Notes under the pieces: model-generated
Seen by the model: only the letters and a program-made list of their open reading frames with translations
Databases searched by the model: none
Told to the model about the DNA's origin: nothing
Position numbers and translations under genes: made by a program
Assembly: GCA_016792585.1 (NCBI GenBank)
Contig: JAEULB010000068.1
Coordinates: 1 to 40,332, forward strand
Direction: 5' to 3'
From: Rhodospirillaceae bacterium
GTDB lineage: Bacteria > Pseudomonadota > Alphaproteobacteria > SHVZ01
Length of the DNA stretch: 40,332 bases
Shown here: in pieces, positions 33,403 through 40,332 of the stretch
How the letters are laid out: every line of letters starts with the position of its first letter
Numbering within the stretch: position 1 is the first letter of the stretch

Positions 33403-34406
33403 CTTCCCTCCTCCTCGAAGCCCAAGAGCGAGAGCGCGCGCGCGCGGATGCCGCGGCTCGTGGCGTGATGCACCAGGGCGTCCTCGCGGCCGTGGGTGAC
33501 CCAGACCTCGGGGGCGGCGACGTCCTCGAGCGTCTGGCACAGCTCGTCCCAGTCGGCATGATCGGAGATTACCAGCGGCAGCTCGACGCCGCGCTGCTTG
33601 GCGCGCTGCTTGATCCGCATCCATCCCGATGCGAAGGCGAGCACCGGATCGGCCATGCGGCGCGACCAGCGATCGCCGAGCGACGACGGCGGCGCCAGCA
33701 CCAGCACGCCGGCAAACATGCCGGGCGGTGCTTCGGTCGCGGGCCTGAGATCGCCGAGGTCGATGCCGAAGTCGCGATAGAGCTCGCAGAGCTCGATCAG
33801 CGCGCCGTGCAGGTAGATCGGCTGATCGTACCCCGCCTCGCGCACCAGCCGGATCAACCGCTGGCATTTACCCAGCGCATAGACGCCGACCAGATGCGTG
33901 CGATCGGGAAAGACGCGCATCGAATGGAGCAGTCGCGCCACCTCCTCCTTGTCGTCGGGATGGCGGAACACCGGCAGCGCGAAGGTCGCCTCGGTGATGA
34001 AGACGTCGCAGTTGACCGGCTCGAATGGCGGGCAGGTCGGGTCGCGGCGACGCTTGTAGTCGCCGGAGACGACGGCGCGGCTCCCCTGCCATTCCAGCAC
34101 CACCTGTGCCGAGCCCAGGATGTGGCCGGCCGGGACCAGCGTGACGCGGACGCCCCCGATCTCGATCGGCTCGCCGTATCCAAGCGGCTGCACCGACTTC
34201 GCCGGCTCAGGGCCGATGCGGCTCCTCATGATCGCCAGCGTCTCCGGCGTCGCCAGCGCCGCGGCATGGCCTCCGCGGGCGTGATCGGAATGGCCGTGCG
34301 TGATCACGGCCCGGCTCACCGGTGAGGTGGGATCGATGTAGAAGCCGCCGGGTTCCACCAGGAGCCCTGCCGGCGTCGGCCTCAGCCACGTTTCGGGGTG
34401 CTGCAT
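33399..34406 (-). CDS. ligase-associated DNA damage response exonuclease (MBL fold, TIGR04122-like)
   Basis: This is an MBL/CPSF-like nuclease of 335 residues. It opens LRPTPAGLLVEPGGFYIDP and carries the metal motif THGHSDHARGGH (HxHxDH); VVSGDYKRR and VISDHADW provide the later metal residues. Partner genes encode an ATP-dependent ligase, and the pair is thought to process damaged DNA ends. The upstream neighbour diverges (Na/Pi transporter), so the helicase usually found in this set is not adjacent. Its stop overlaps the ligase start. Confidence 0.87.
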   Translation of the reverse strand: MQHPETWLRPTPAGLLVEPGGFYIDPTSPVSRAVITHGHSDHARGGHAAALATPETLAIMRSRIGPEPAKSVQPLGYGEPIEIGGVRVTLVPAGHILGSAQVVLEWQGSRAVVSGDYKRRRDPTCPPFEPVNCDVFITEATFALPVFRHPDDKEEVARLLHSMRVFPDRTHLVGVYALGKCQRLIRLVREAGYDQPIYLHGALIELCELYRDFGIDLGDLRPATEAPPGMFAGVLVLAPPSSLGDRWSRRMADPVLAFASGWMRIKQRAKQRGVELPLVISDHADWDELCQTLEDVAAPEVWVTHGREDALVHHATSRGIRARALSLLGFEEEGS

Positions 34407-34474
34407 GCGACGGGTCTCACGGGGCGCCTGGCAAAGATAGCCTTGCCAACGACGCCGAATGGGCGATGATGAAC

Positions 34475-34492
34475 TTTACATTTTTGTGACAT
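34475..34492 (-). promoter_or_regulatory. weak Pho-box-like direct repeat
   Basis: Two 7-base repeats, TTTACAT and GTGACAT, start 11 bases apart in the only AT-rich part of the divergent gap. On the minus strand they read ATGTCAC-AAAA-ATGTAAA, a partial match to the PhoB box CTGTCAT-N4-CTGTCAT. The half sites are imperfect and the orientation points to the exonuclease gene, so this is a weak call despite the phosphate genes on +. Confidence 0.2.
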
Positions 34493-34516
34493 CCGCAGGC
34501 CGGAGTTTCCCGGGCG

Positions 34517-36163
34517 TTGGCCACCACTGTTCTTCTCCATCTTCTCGGCGGCGTTGCCCTGCTGCTCTGGGGCCTGCGCATGGTCAGGACCGGCGTGATG
34601 CGGGCCTTCGGCGGCGACCTCCGCCGGGCGATCGGGATCGGGCTCCGCAACCGGATCTCCTCGTTCCTGGTCGGCCTGGGCGTCACCGGCGCAGTGCAGA
34701 GTTCGACCGCGACCGCGCTGATGACCGCTTCCTTCGCCGAGCGGGGGCTGATGACGACCGCCCCGGCCCTCGCCGTGATGCTCGGCGCCGACGTCGGCAC
34801 CGCGCTGGTCGCCCAGGCTCTCTCCTTCGATGTCAGCTGGCTCTCGCCGGCGCTGATCCTGATCGGTGTCGTTGCTTTCATGGGTATCACCACGACCCGC
34901 TGGCGCGATGCCGGGCGCGCCGTGGTCGGCCTCGGCCTGATGCTGCTGGCGCTCCGCCTGATCGTCGAATCCTCCCAGCCGCTGCAGCACTCGGTCGTGC
35001 TGCAGGAAGTGATGACCGCGCTCGCGGGCGAGCCGCTGATCGCGATCCTCATCGGCGCCGGCCTCACCTGGCTCGCGCATTCCAGCCTCGCCATCATCCT
35101 GATGGTGATGTCGATGACCGTGATCGGCATCGTGCCGCTGCCGCTGGCGCTCGCCTTGGTGCTCGGCGCCAATCTCGGCGGCGGGCTGCCGGCGGCGATG
35201 GCGACCTGGAGCGGCGACGCTGCCGCCCGCCGGGTCACGCTCGGCAACCTCTCGTTCCGCCTGATCGGCGTCGTCGTGGCACTGCCGCTGCTCGGCGCGA
35301 TCGCGGCCGGCCTGCCGGCGCTGGGCGGCGACATCGGGCGACAGGTGGTGAACTTCCATCTCGGCTTCAACGTGGCGCTGGCCCTGACGTTCCTGCTGCT
35401 GCTGACGCCGGCGGCCAAGCTTGCCGAGCGCCTGCTGCCGGAACGGAAGACCGGCGACGATCCGATGAAGCCGCGCTACCTCGATCCCGCCGTGATCGAC
35501 TCGCCGGCGCTCGCGATCGCCGCCGCCTCGCGCGAGACCCTGCGCATGGGCGACGCGCTGGAGACCATGCTGCGCGACGTGCTGACGGTGCTCCGGACCG
35601 ACGACCGCAAGCTCGCCGACGACATCTGCCGGCGCGACAACGTCGTCGACCGGCTGCACGAGGCGATCAAGCTGTACCTGACCCAGGTCAGCCGCGAGGC
35701 GCTGGGCGAGGCCGACAGCAAGCGCTGCATGGAGATCATCGCCTACACCACCAACCTCGAGCATGTCGGCGACATCATCGACAAGAACCTGATCGAGATC
35801 GCGGTAAAGAAGATCAAGAACCGGCTCCGCTTCTCCGAGGAGGGCTTCGCCGAGATCGGCGGCATCCACGCGAGCGTGCTCGACACGCTCAAGCTTTCGC
35901 TCGCGGTTTTCATGCAGGGCGATCCCGCCCAGGCCCGCCGCCTGGTCGAGCAGAAGGACCTGATGCGCGACCGCGAGCGGACGGCAGCCGAGCTGCACCT
36001 CGAGCGCCTGAAGAGCGGCCGGCCCGAGAGCATCGAGACCTCGTCGCTGCACCTCGACATCCTGCGCGACCTGAAGCGCATCCACTCGCACCTGACCTCG
36101 GTCGCCTACCCGATCCTGGAGCAGACGGGCGAGCTCAAGCGGAGCCGGCTCGCAGCCGGCTGA
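34517..36163 (+). CDS. Na/Pi cotransporter family protein with PhoU-like C-terminus
   Basis: This 548-residue membrane protein of the NptA/PNaS family takes up phosphate with sodium. Repeated hydrophobic segments and the QSSTATALM motif (family QSSSA-type), repeated as the degenerate AHSSLAIIL, mark the two halves. The C-terminal third (about 325-545) is helical and PhoU-like. No ATG fits: the first membrane helix needs the TTG at 34517, with only a distant GGAG before it. It lies 25 bases upstream of phoX, so both probably form a phosphate-scavenging operon. Confidence 0.87.
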   Translation: MATTVLLHLLGGVALLLWGLRMVRTGVMRAFGGDLRRAIGIGLRNRISSFLVGLGVTGAVQSSTATALMTASFAERGLMTTAPALAVMLGADVGTALVAQALSFDVSWLSPALILIGVVAFMGITTTRWRDAGRAVVGLGLMLLALRLIVESSQPLQHSVVLQEVMTALAGEPLIAILIGAGLTWLAHSSLAIILMVMSMTVIGIVPLPLALALVLGANLGGGLPAAMATWSGDAAARRVTLGNLSFRLIGVVVALPLLGAIAAGLPALGGDIGRQVVNFHLGFNVALALTFLLLLTPAAKLAERLLPERKTGDDPMKPRYLDPAVIDSPALAIAAASRETLRMGDALETMLRDVLTVLRTDDRKLADDICRRDNVVDRLHEAIKLYLTQVSREALGEADSKRCMEIIAYTTNLEHVGDIIDKNLIEIAVKKIKNRLRFSEEGFAEIGGIHASVLDTLKLSLAVFMQGDPAQARRLVEQKDLMRDRERTAAELHLERLKSGRPESIETSSLHLDILRDLKRIHSHLTSVAYPILEQTGELKRSRLAAG

Positions 36164-36188
36164 AAGACAACGAAAACGGGGGAATATC

Positions 36189-38111
36189 ATGTCACGTCAC
36201 CTCGACACCGACCACGCAGACGACCGCTCCTCCAACCAGTCCGCGAATCCCCATCTCGCCGACGTCATGAGCCGCCGGTCGCTGCTCAAAGGGATGGTCG
36301 CTACGGCGATCGCCGCCGGCGCTCCGGTGTTCCCGATCAAGGACGCCCTCGCCTCCACGACCTCGACGCTGGGATTCACAGAGATCCCGCATCACATGGC
36401 CGAGAACCATGCGGTAGCGCCCGGCTACGGCGTCCAGGTGGTGATCCGCTGGGGCGACAAGGTGGAAGCCGACGCTCCGGCCTTCGATCCGAACAACATC
36501 ACCGCCGAGTCCCAGGCGAAGCAGTTCGGCTTCAACAACGACTTCCTCGCCTACATGCCGCTGCCGCTCGGTTCGAGCTCGTCGGATCACGGCCTGATCT
36601 TCTCCAACCACGAGAACGTCCACCACCAGCTCGTCTGGCCCGGCATCGTCGAGGACAAGGTCAAGCTCGAGCGCCAGACCAAGCAGCAGATCGATGCCGA
36701 GATGGCGATGCACGGCCTTTCGGTGATCGAGGTGAAGAAGGGCGGCGGGCGCTGGAGCGTCGTCGACGGCAGCCGCTACAATCGCCGCATCCACACCAAC
36801 ACCGGCTTCCGCATCGCCGGCCCTGCCGCAGGCCACGCGCGGATGAAGACCTCGGCCGATCCCGCCGGCCTGCTCGCCTACGGCACGCTGCACAACTGCG
36901 CCGGCGGTGTGACGCCCTGGGGCACCTGCCTCTCGGGCGAGGAGAACTATCAGAACTATTTCGGCGGCGACTCCCAGAAGACCGCGGAAGCGAAGAACCA
37001 CAAGCGCAACCAGGTCGGCGGCGCCATCCGCAACGTCTGGTACAAGTTCTACGATCGCTTCAACGTCGAGAAGGAGCCGAACGAGCCCAACCGCTTCGGC
37101 TGGGTCGTCGAGCTCGATCCCTACGATCCGTCGGCGCAGCCGATCAAGCGCACGGCGCTCGGGCGTATCAAGCACGAAGGCGCCTACACCGTGGTCAGCC
37201 GCGACGGGCGCGTCGTCGTCTATACCGGAGACGACGCCTATGACGAGTACGTCTACCGCTACGTCAGCGATGGCCGCTTCAACCCGAACGACCGCGCCGC
37301 CAACCGCGAGCTGCTCGACAAGGGCACGCTGTCGGTCGCCAAGTTCGAGGCAGACGGAACCATGCGCTGGCTGCCGCTGGTCCATGGCCAGGGGAAGCTC
37401 ACGGCCGAGAACGGCTTCAGGGACCAGGGCGACGTGCTGATCGACACGCGCCTTGCCGCCGACCTTCTCGGCGCAACCAAGATGGATCGGCCCGAGGACA
37501 TCGACGTGAGCCCGATCACCGGGCGCGTCTACGTGGCGCTCACCAAGCATCCGAACCGGAAGCCGGAGAACGTCGACGGGCCCAACCCCCGTGCCGGCAA
37601 CCAGTGGGGCCAGGTGGTCGAGATGATCCCGCCGGGCGAGGGCAAGGATGCCGACCATGCCGCCGACGTCTTCAAGTGGGAGGTCTTCCTCGCCGGCGGC
37701 GACCCGAAGAAGCCGGAGCAGAAGGCGAAGTACGGCGCCGGTGTCGAGCACGGCTACTTCGCCTGCCCGGACAATTTCGCCTTCGACCCGAAAGGCAGGC
37801 TCTGGATCGTCACCGACGGCCAGGACGATGCCTTCGGCGTCTGCGACTCGGCCTATGCCTGCGACACTACCGGCCCCGGACGGGGCGTCACCAAGCTGTT
37901 CTTCAACTCGCCACGAGGATCGGAGATCTGCGGGCCGGCCTTCACGCCGGACGGCAGGACGCTGTTCCTGGCGATCCAGCATCCGGCCGAGGAGAAGGGC
38001 TCGACCGTCGACAAGCCATCGACCCGCTGGCCCGACTTCCAGGCGAACATGCCGCCCCGGCCGGCGATCGTTGCGGTCACCAAGAATGACGGCGGCGAGA
38101 TCGGCTCCTAG
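36189..38111 (+). CDS. phoX: PhoX-family alkaline phosphatase, Tat-exported
   Basis: PhoX is a calcium/iron phosphatase that releases phosphate from organic esters in the periplasm. A twin-arginine signal SRRSLLKGM (residues 28-36) is followed by the hydrophobic ATAIAAGAPVFP segment. The domain (DUF839) shows FSNHENVHHQLVWPG, CAGGVTPWGTCLSGEENY and DRPEDIDVSPITGRVYVALT, with PDNFAFDPKGRLWIVTDG near the C-terminus. The 640-residue length is usual. A purine-rich GGGGGAA lies before the ATG. The Na/Pi cotransporter directly upstream would import the phosphate released. Confidence 0.9.
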   Translation: MSRHLDTDHADDRSSNQSANPHLADVMSRRSLLKGMVATAIAAGAPVFPIKDALASTTSTLGFTEIPHHMAENHAVAPGYGVQVVIRWGDKVEADAPAFDPNNITAESQAKQFGFNNDFLAYMPLPLGSSSSDHGLIFSNHENVHHQLVWPGIVEDKVKLERQTKQQIDAEMAMHGLSVIEVKKGGGRWSVVDGSRYNRRIHTNTGFRIAGPAAGHARMKTSADPAGLLAYGTLHNCAGGVTPWGTCLSGEENYQNYFGGDSQKTAEAKNHKRNQVGGAIRNVWYKFYDRFNVEKEPNEPNRFGWVVELDPYDPSAQPIKRTALGRIKHEGAYTVVSRDGRVVVYTGDDAYDEYVYRYVSDGRFNPNDRAANRELLDKGTLSVAKFEADGTMRWLPLVHGQGKLTAENGFRDQGDVLIDTRLAADLLGATKMDRPEDIDVSPITGRVYVALTKHPNRKPENVDGPNPRAGNQWGQVVEMIPPGEGKDADHAADVFKWEVFLAGGDPKKPEQKAKYGAGVEHGYFACPDNFAFDPKGRLWIVTDGQDDAFGVCDSAYACDTTGPGRGVTKLFFNSPRGSEICGPAFTPDGRTLFLAIQHPAEEKGSTVDKPSTRWPDFQANMPPRPAIVAVTKNDGGEIGS

Positions 38112-39211
38112 AGCTCGGCGAGATCGACCCAGCGCCGCTCGGTCGAGGCGCGTTCGATCGCGGCGGCGATGCGTTCGATGACGAGGCCGGCGGCGAAGTT
38201 CGGGTAGAGCGCGTCGCTTCCCGCAAGGCCGGCGAGCAAGTGGCCGACCTCGGCAGTCTTGAGGTCGCCGTAGCCCAGCTGGTGGCCGGCCGCCGGACTG
38301 AAGGCGCCGTAGGGCGGATGCTGCGGGCCGGCGAGGATGGTCGCGAAGCCGGCGTCCCCTTTGCGGAAAAGCCTGAGCTCGTTCAGCCTTTCCTGGTTGA
38401 AGGCGAGCGTGCCCTTGGTGCCGGTGATCTCGACCGCCAGATGGTTCTTGTAGCCCCAGGCGACGCGACTGATGTCGATCACGCCGCGAGCGCCGTTGGC
38501 AAAGCGCAGCACCGCATGGACCTGGTCGTCGTTCTCGACCGGAGCCTTTCCCCTCGCGGTCGACCGCTCGGCGATAACAGTGGAGACCTCGCCCGAGACG
38601 GCCTGCACCTCGCCGACCAGATGGAGCGCGAAGCCGATCAGGTGCGAGCCGAGGTCGCCGAGCGCACCGGAGCCGGCAAGCGCTCGGACGCAGCGCCAGG
38701 AATGCGGCACCGCCGGATCGGCCATGTAGTCCTCGGCGAAGCGGCCCTTGAAGGCGACGATCTCGCCGAGCTCGCCCGCCGCGATCATGCTCTTCGCCAG
38801 GCCGATCGCAGGCCCGCGGAGGTAGTTGTATCCGAGCAGCGTCCGCCGGCCTCTCGCCGCCTCGGCCATGCGCCGGGCATCGGCGAGGCCGGTCGCCATC
38901 GGCTTCTCGCAATAGACCGCCTTGCCGGCCGCGAGCGCCGCAAGGGCCATTTCGGCGTGCAGGTGGTTCGGCGTGGTGATCGCGACGACCTCGACACGCG
39001 GTTCGGCGATCAGGGCGCGCCAGTCGCCGGTGCTCGCCTCGAATCCCCAGCGCTCGGCACAGGCTTCCGCGCGCCTCGCGTCGGCATCGGCCAGCACAGC
39101 GAGGTGCGGGCGGCGATCGAGGTCGAAGACCGAGGCAGCGGCGGAGAATGCGAGCGCATGGGCCTTGCCCATGAACCCCGTGCCGATCAGGCCGACGCCG
39201 AGCCTGGCCAC
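38108..39211 (-). CDS. Gfo/Idh/MocA family oxidoreductase
   Basis: The 367-residue protein has the dinucleotide motif VGLIGTGFMGKAHA, EKPMATGLADARR with the conserved Lys-Pro, and DLGSHLIGFALHLVGE, typical of the C-domain. Relatives are sugar or inositol dehydrogenases. The start is GTG at 39211, two bases before the end of the ABC ATPase gene (TGA-C-GTG), so it likely uses what that ABC transporter imports. Its stop shares CTAG with the converging phoX stop. Confidence 0.85.
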   Translation of the reverse strand: MARLGVGLIGTGFMGKAHALAFSAAASVFDLDRRPHLAVLADADARRAEACAERWGFEASTGDWRALIAEPRVEVVAITTPNHLHAEMALAALAAGKAVYCEKPMATGLADARRMAEAARGRRTLLGYNYLRGPAIGLAKSMIAAGELGEIVAFKGRFAEDYMADPAVPHSWRCVRALAGSGALGDLGSHLIGFALHLVGEVQAVSGEVSTVIAERSTARGKAPVENDDQVHAVLRFANGARGVIDISRVAWGYKNHLAVEITGTKGTLAFNQERLNELRLFRKGDAGFATILAGPQHPPYGAFSPAAGHQLGYGDLKTAEVGHLLAGLAGSDALYPNFAAGLVIERIAAAIERASTERRWVDLAEL

Positions 39212-39212
39212 G

Positions 39213-40289
39213 TCAGCTTGCGGCCGGAACGACCGTGATGCCGTGGTCGGCGAGCGACAGCCAGACGCCGCCGCCGACCGCGATCGGCCGGGCGACGTGA
39301 CGGTCGACGACGAAGAGGTCCCCCGCCTCGGTCGCGACCGTGTACTCCATGTGCGTGCCGAGATAGGCTGCCTTAGCGATGGCGCCTTCGATCACGGGCC
39401 GCCCAGGCTTGACCGTCTCCAGCATGATCGCTTCCGGTCGGATCGCGAGCTTGATCTCGCCCGGCGCCTGGTCGCGATGAGGCAGATTCACCGACACGCC
39501 GGCGATACGGACCGTCGCCTTGTCACCGGCCTTCGACTCGAGGATGCCGGTCACCAGGTTCGCGTCGCCGATGAAGTCGGCGACGAACAGGTTCGCCGGC
39601 GCCTCGTAGAGATCTCGCGGCGCGCCGGACTGGGCGATGCGGGCGTTCGACATCACGATGACCCGGTCCGAGACCGCCAGCGCCTCCTGCTGGTCGTGGG
39701 TCACGTAGACGACAGTGAGGTTGAGGGAGCGCTGCAGCTCCCGGATGTCTTCGCGCACGCGGCGGCGGAGCTTGGCATCCAGGTTGGACAACGGCTCGTC
39801 GAATAGCAGCACCTGCGGTTCCAGCACCAGGGCGCGGGCGACGGCGACGCGCTGCTGCTGGCCGCCCGACAGCTCCGACGGCAGGCGACTGTCGTACCCT
39901 TCGAGGCCGACCAGCTTCAGCTTGTCGCGCGCCAGCGCCTCGGCCTCGGCCTTGCCCAGGCCCGAGACGCTCGGACCATAGGCGACGTTCTGGATCACGT
40001 TCATATGCGGGAACAGCGCATAGGACTGGAACACCATCGAGACGTCGCGCTCGGCGGCCGAGAGATGCGTCACGTCCTTGTCGCCGATCAGGATCTGCCC
40101 CTCGCTCGCGATCTCGAGGCCGGCGATCAGGCGGAGCGTCGTGGTCTTGCCGCAGCCGGAGGGTCCCAGCAGCGTCACCAGCGTCGACGGCTCGATCGTG
40201 AACGAGACGTCGTCGACCGCGACCACCGAGCCGTAGCGCTTGATGACCGAGCGGAACTGGACCGACGCCGGTGCCGAACGCTTCATCAT
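39213..40289 (-). CDS. ABC transporter ATP-binding protein with TOBE domain
   Basis: The ATPase subunit of an importer of the spermidine/iron/sugar class (358 residues). Walker A GPSGCGKTT is at 42-50, the Q-loop is VFQSYALFPHM, the signature is LSGGQQQRVAVARAL, Walker B is VLLFDEPLSNLDAK, and the switch His is in VTHDQQEALA. A C-terminal TOBE-like region (IKLAIRPEAIML) follows. The start ATG at 40289 overlaps a TGA of the preceding frame as ATGA. The transported substrate is unknown; permease genes must lie outside the window. Confidence 0.9.
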   Translation of the reverse strand: MMKRSAPASVQFRSVIKRYGSVVAVDDVSFTIEPSTLVTLLGPSGCGKTTTLRLIAGLEIASEGQILIGDKDVTHLSAAERDVSMVFQSYALFPHMNVIQNVAYGPSVSGLGKAEAEALARDKLKLVGLEGYDSRLPSELSGGQQQRVAVARALVLEPQVLLFDEPLSNLDAKLRRRVREDIRELQRSLNLTVVYVTHDQQEALAVSDRVIVMSNARIAQSGAPRDLYEAPANLFVADFIGDANLVTGILESKAGDKATVRIAGVSVNLPHRDQAPGEIKLAIRPEAIMLETVKPGRPVIEGAIAKAAYLGTHMEYTVATEAGDLFVVDRHVARPIAVGGGVWLSLADHGITVVPAAS

Positions 40290-40332
40290 TTCGGCAGGCT
40301 CCCGACCTCTTTCTCCCAGCGCGCGATCAGGC
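40286..40332 (-). CDS. C-terminal end of a gene upstream of the ABC ATPase, probably a solute-binding protein
   Basis: Reading in from the window edge on the minus strand gives LIARWEKEVGSLPK followed by TGA (40288-40286). The stop overlaps the ATPase start as ATGA, which is the same coupling used elsewhere in this window. The basic amphipathic ending looks like the last helix of periplasmic solute-binding proteins, which would suit an ABC operon, but 14 residues are too few to be sure. A permease is the alternative. Confidence 0.45.
   Translation of the reverse strand, partial: LIARWEKEVGSLPK

Noticed and set aside
34382..36190. Open frame of about 600 codons opposite the Na/Pi cotransporter
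   Set aside because: Histidine-, glutamine- and arginine-rich shadow without membrane segments, while the + frame has repeated helices and the QSS motif.
36192..38912. Open frame of about 900 codons on the minus strand across phoX and the oxidoreductase gene
   Set aside because: It lies opposite phoX and in another frame of the oxidoreductase gene, both with clear motifs. Its translation is rich in Arg, Ala, Gly and Asp with no domain, as expected for a shadow in GC-rich DNA.
1..40332. tRNA, rRNA, CRISPR arrays, integrases or prophage genes
   Set aside because: I looked for repeat-spacer patterns, tRNA-like ends beside genes and recombinase motifs and saw none; intergenic gaps are too short for most of them.

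Overview
The window reads as chromosomal DNA of a GC-rich alphaproteobacterium. Reasons: uniformly high GC with strong GC/GC3 bias; a SAM-II riboswitch in front of a metZ-type gene (a class typical of Alphaproteobacteria); the hldD-lgt-midA-pgeF cluster beside a UbiK-type gene; and MidA, Com1-like DsbA and regulatory-domain methyltransferase families common there. I would guess a Rhodospirillales-like organism, but no rRNA or marker gene fixes this. I see no tRNA, rRNA, CRISPR array, insertion sequence, integrase, att site or origin. Genes are packed almost end to end, with no gene-free stretch above about 110 bases.

Layout. (1) 1-3367: the homogentisate pathway hppD (5' end outside), hmgA, fahA, maiA on +. 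(2) 3390-9836: a periplasmic DsbA-like oxidoreductase, a BepA-like M48 metalloprotease, a lipoprotein resembling gamma-glutamyltransferase but lacking the catalytic threonine, an aminotransferase and a methyltransferase with regulatory domain. (3) 9923-12031: a polysaccharide deacetylase and a putative sugar O-methyltransferase. (4) 12028-16766, minus strand: an envelope/housekeeping operon hldD-lgt-midA-pgeF-M24 protein; the M24 protein has lost its metal ligands. ubiK diverges from it at 16839. (5) 17094-20088, minus strand: SDR, MaoC hydratase and MFS genes that overlap one another; SDR plus MaoC matches a peroxisomal MFE-2 split into two genes. (6) 20150-23086, minus strand: two tandem 483-residue paralogues of a putative glycosyltransferase family. 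(7) 23105-24469, minus strand: metZ with promoter, SAM-II aptamer and a terminator that appears wired to the aptamer through a shared strand. (8) 24520-30980: acyl-CoA ligase, crotonase, alpha/beta hydrolase, MBL hydrolase, acyl-CoA dehydrogenase and a Gfo/Idh/MocA oxidoreductase. (9) 30983-34406, minus strand: a DNA-damage ligase/exonuclease pair followed by a 2OG-Fe(II) oxygenase of the BesD/HalD type. (10) 34517-38111: Na/Pi cotransporter and Tat-exported PhoX phosphatase. (11) 38108-40332, minus strand: Gfo/Idh/MocA oxidoreductase, ABC ATPase, and the last codons of what is probably a solute-binding protein.

The most interesting points are the SAM-II/terminator switch before metZ, the tandem glycosyltransferase-like paralogues that share a TATACT-N8-ATG arrangement suggesting leaderless mRNAs, the 2OG oxygenase attached to the ligase/exonuclease pair, and two apparent enzymes whose catalytic residues are replaced (the gamma-glutamyltransferase-like lipoprotein and the M24 protein). 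All function calls come from reading motifs by eye; no database search was run.
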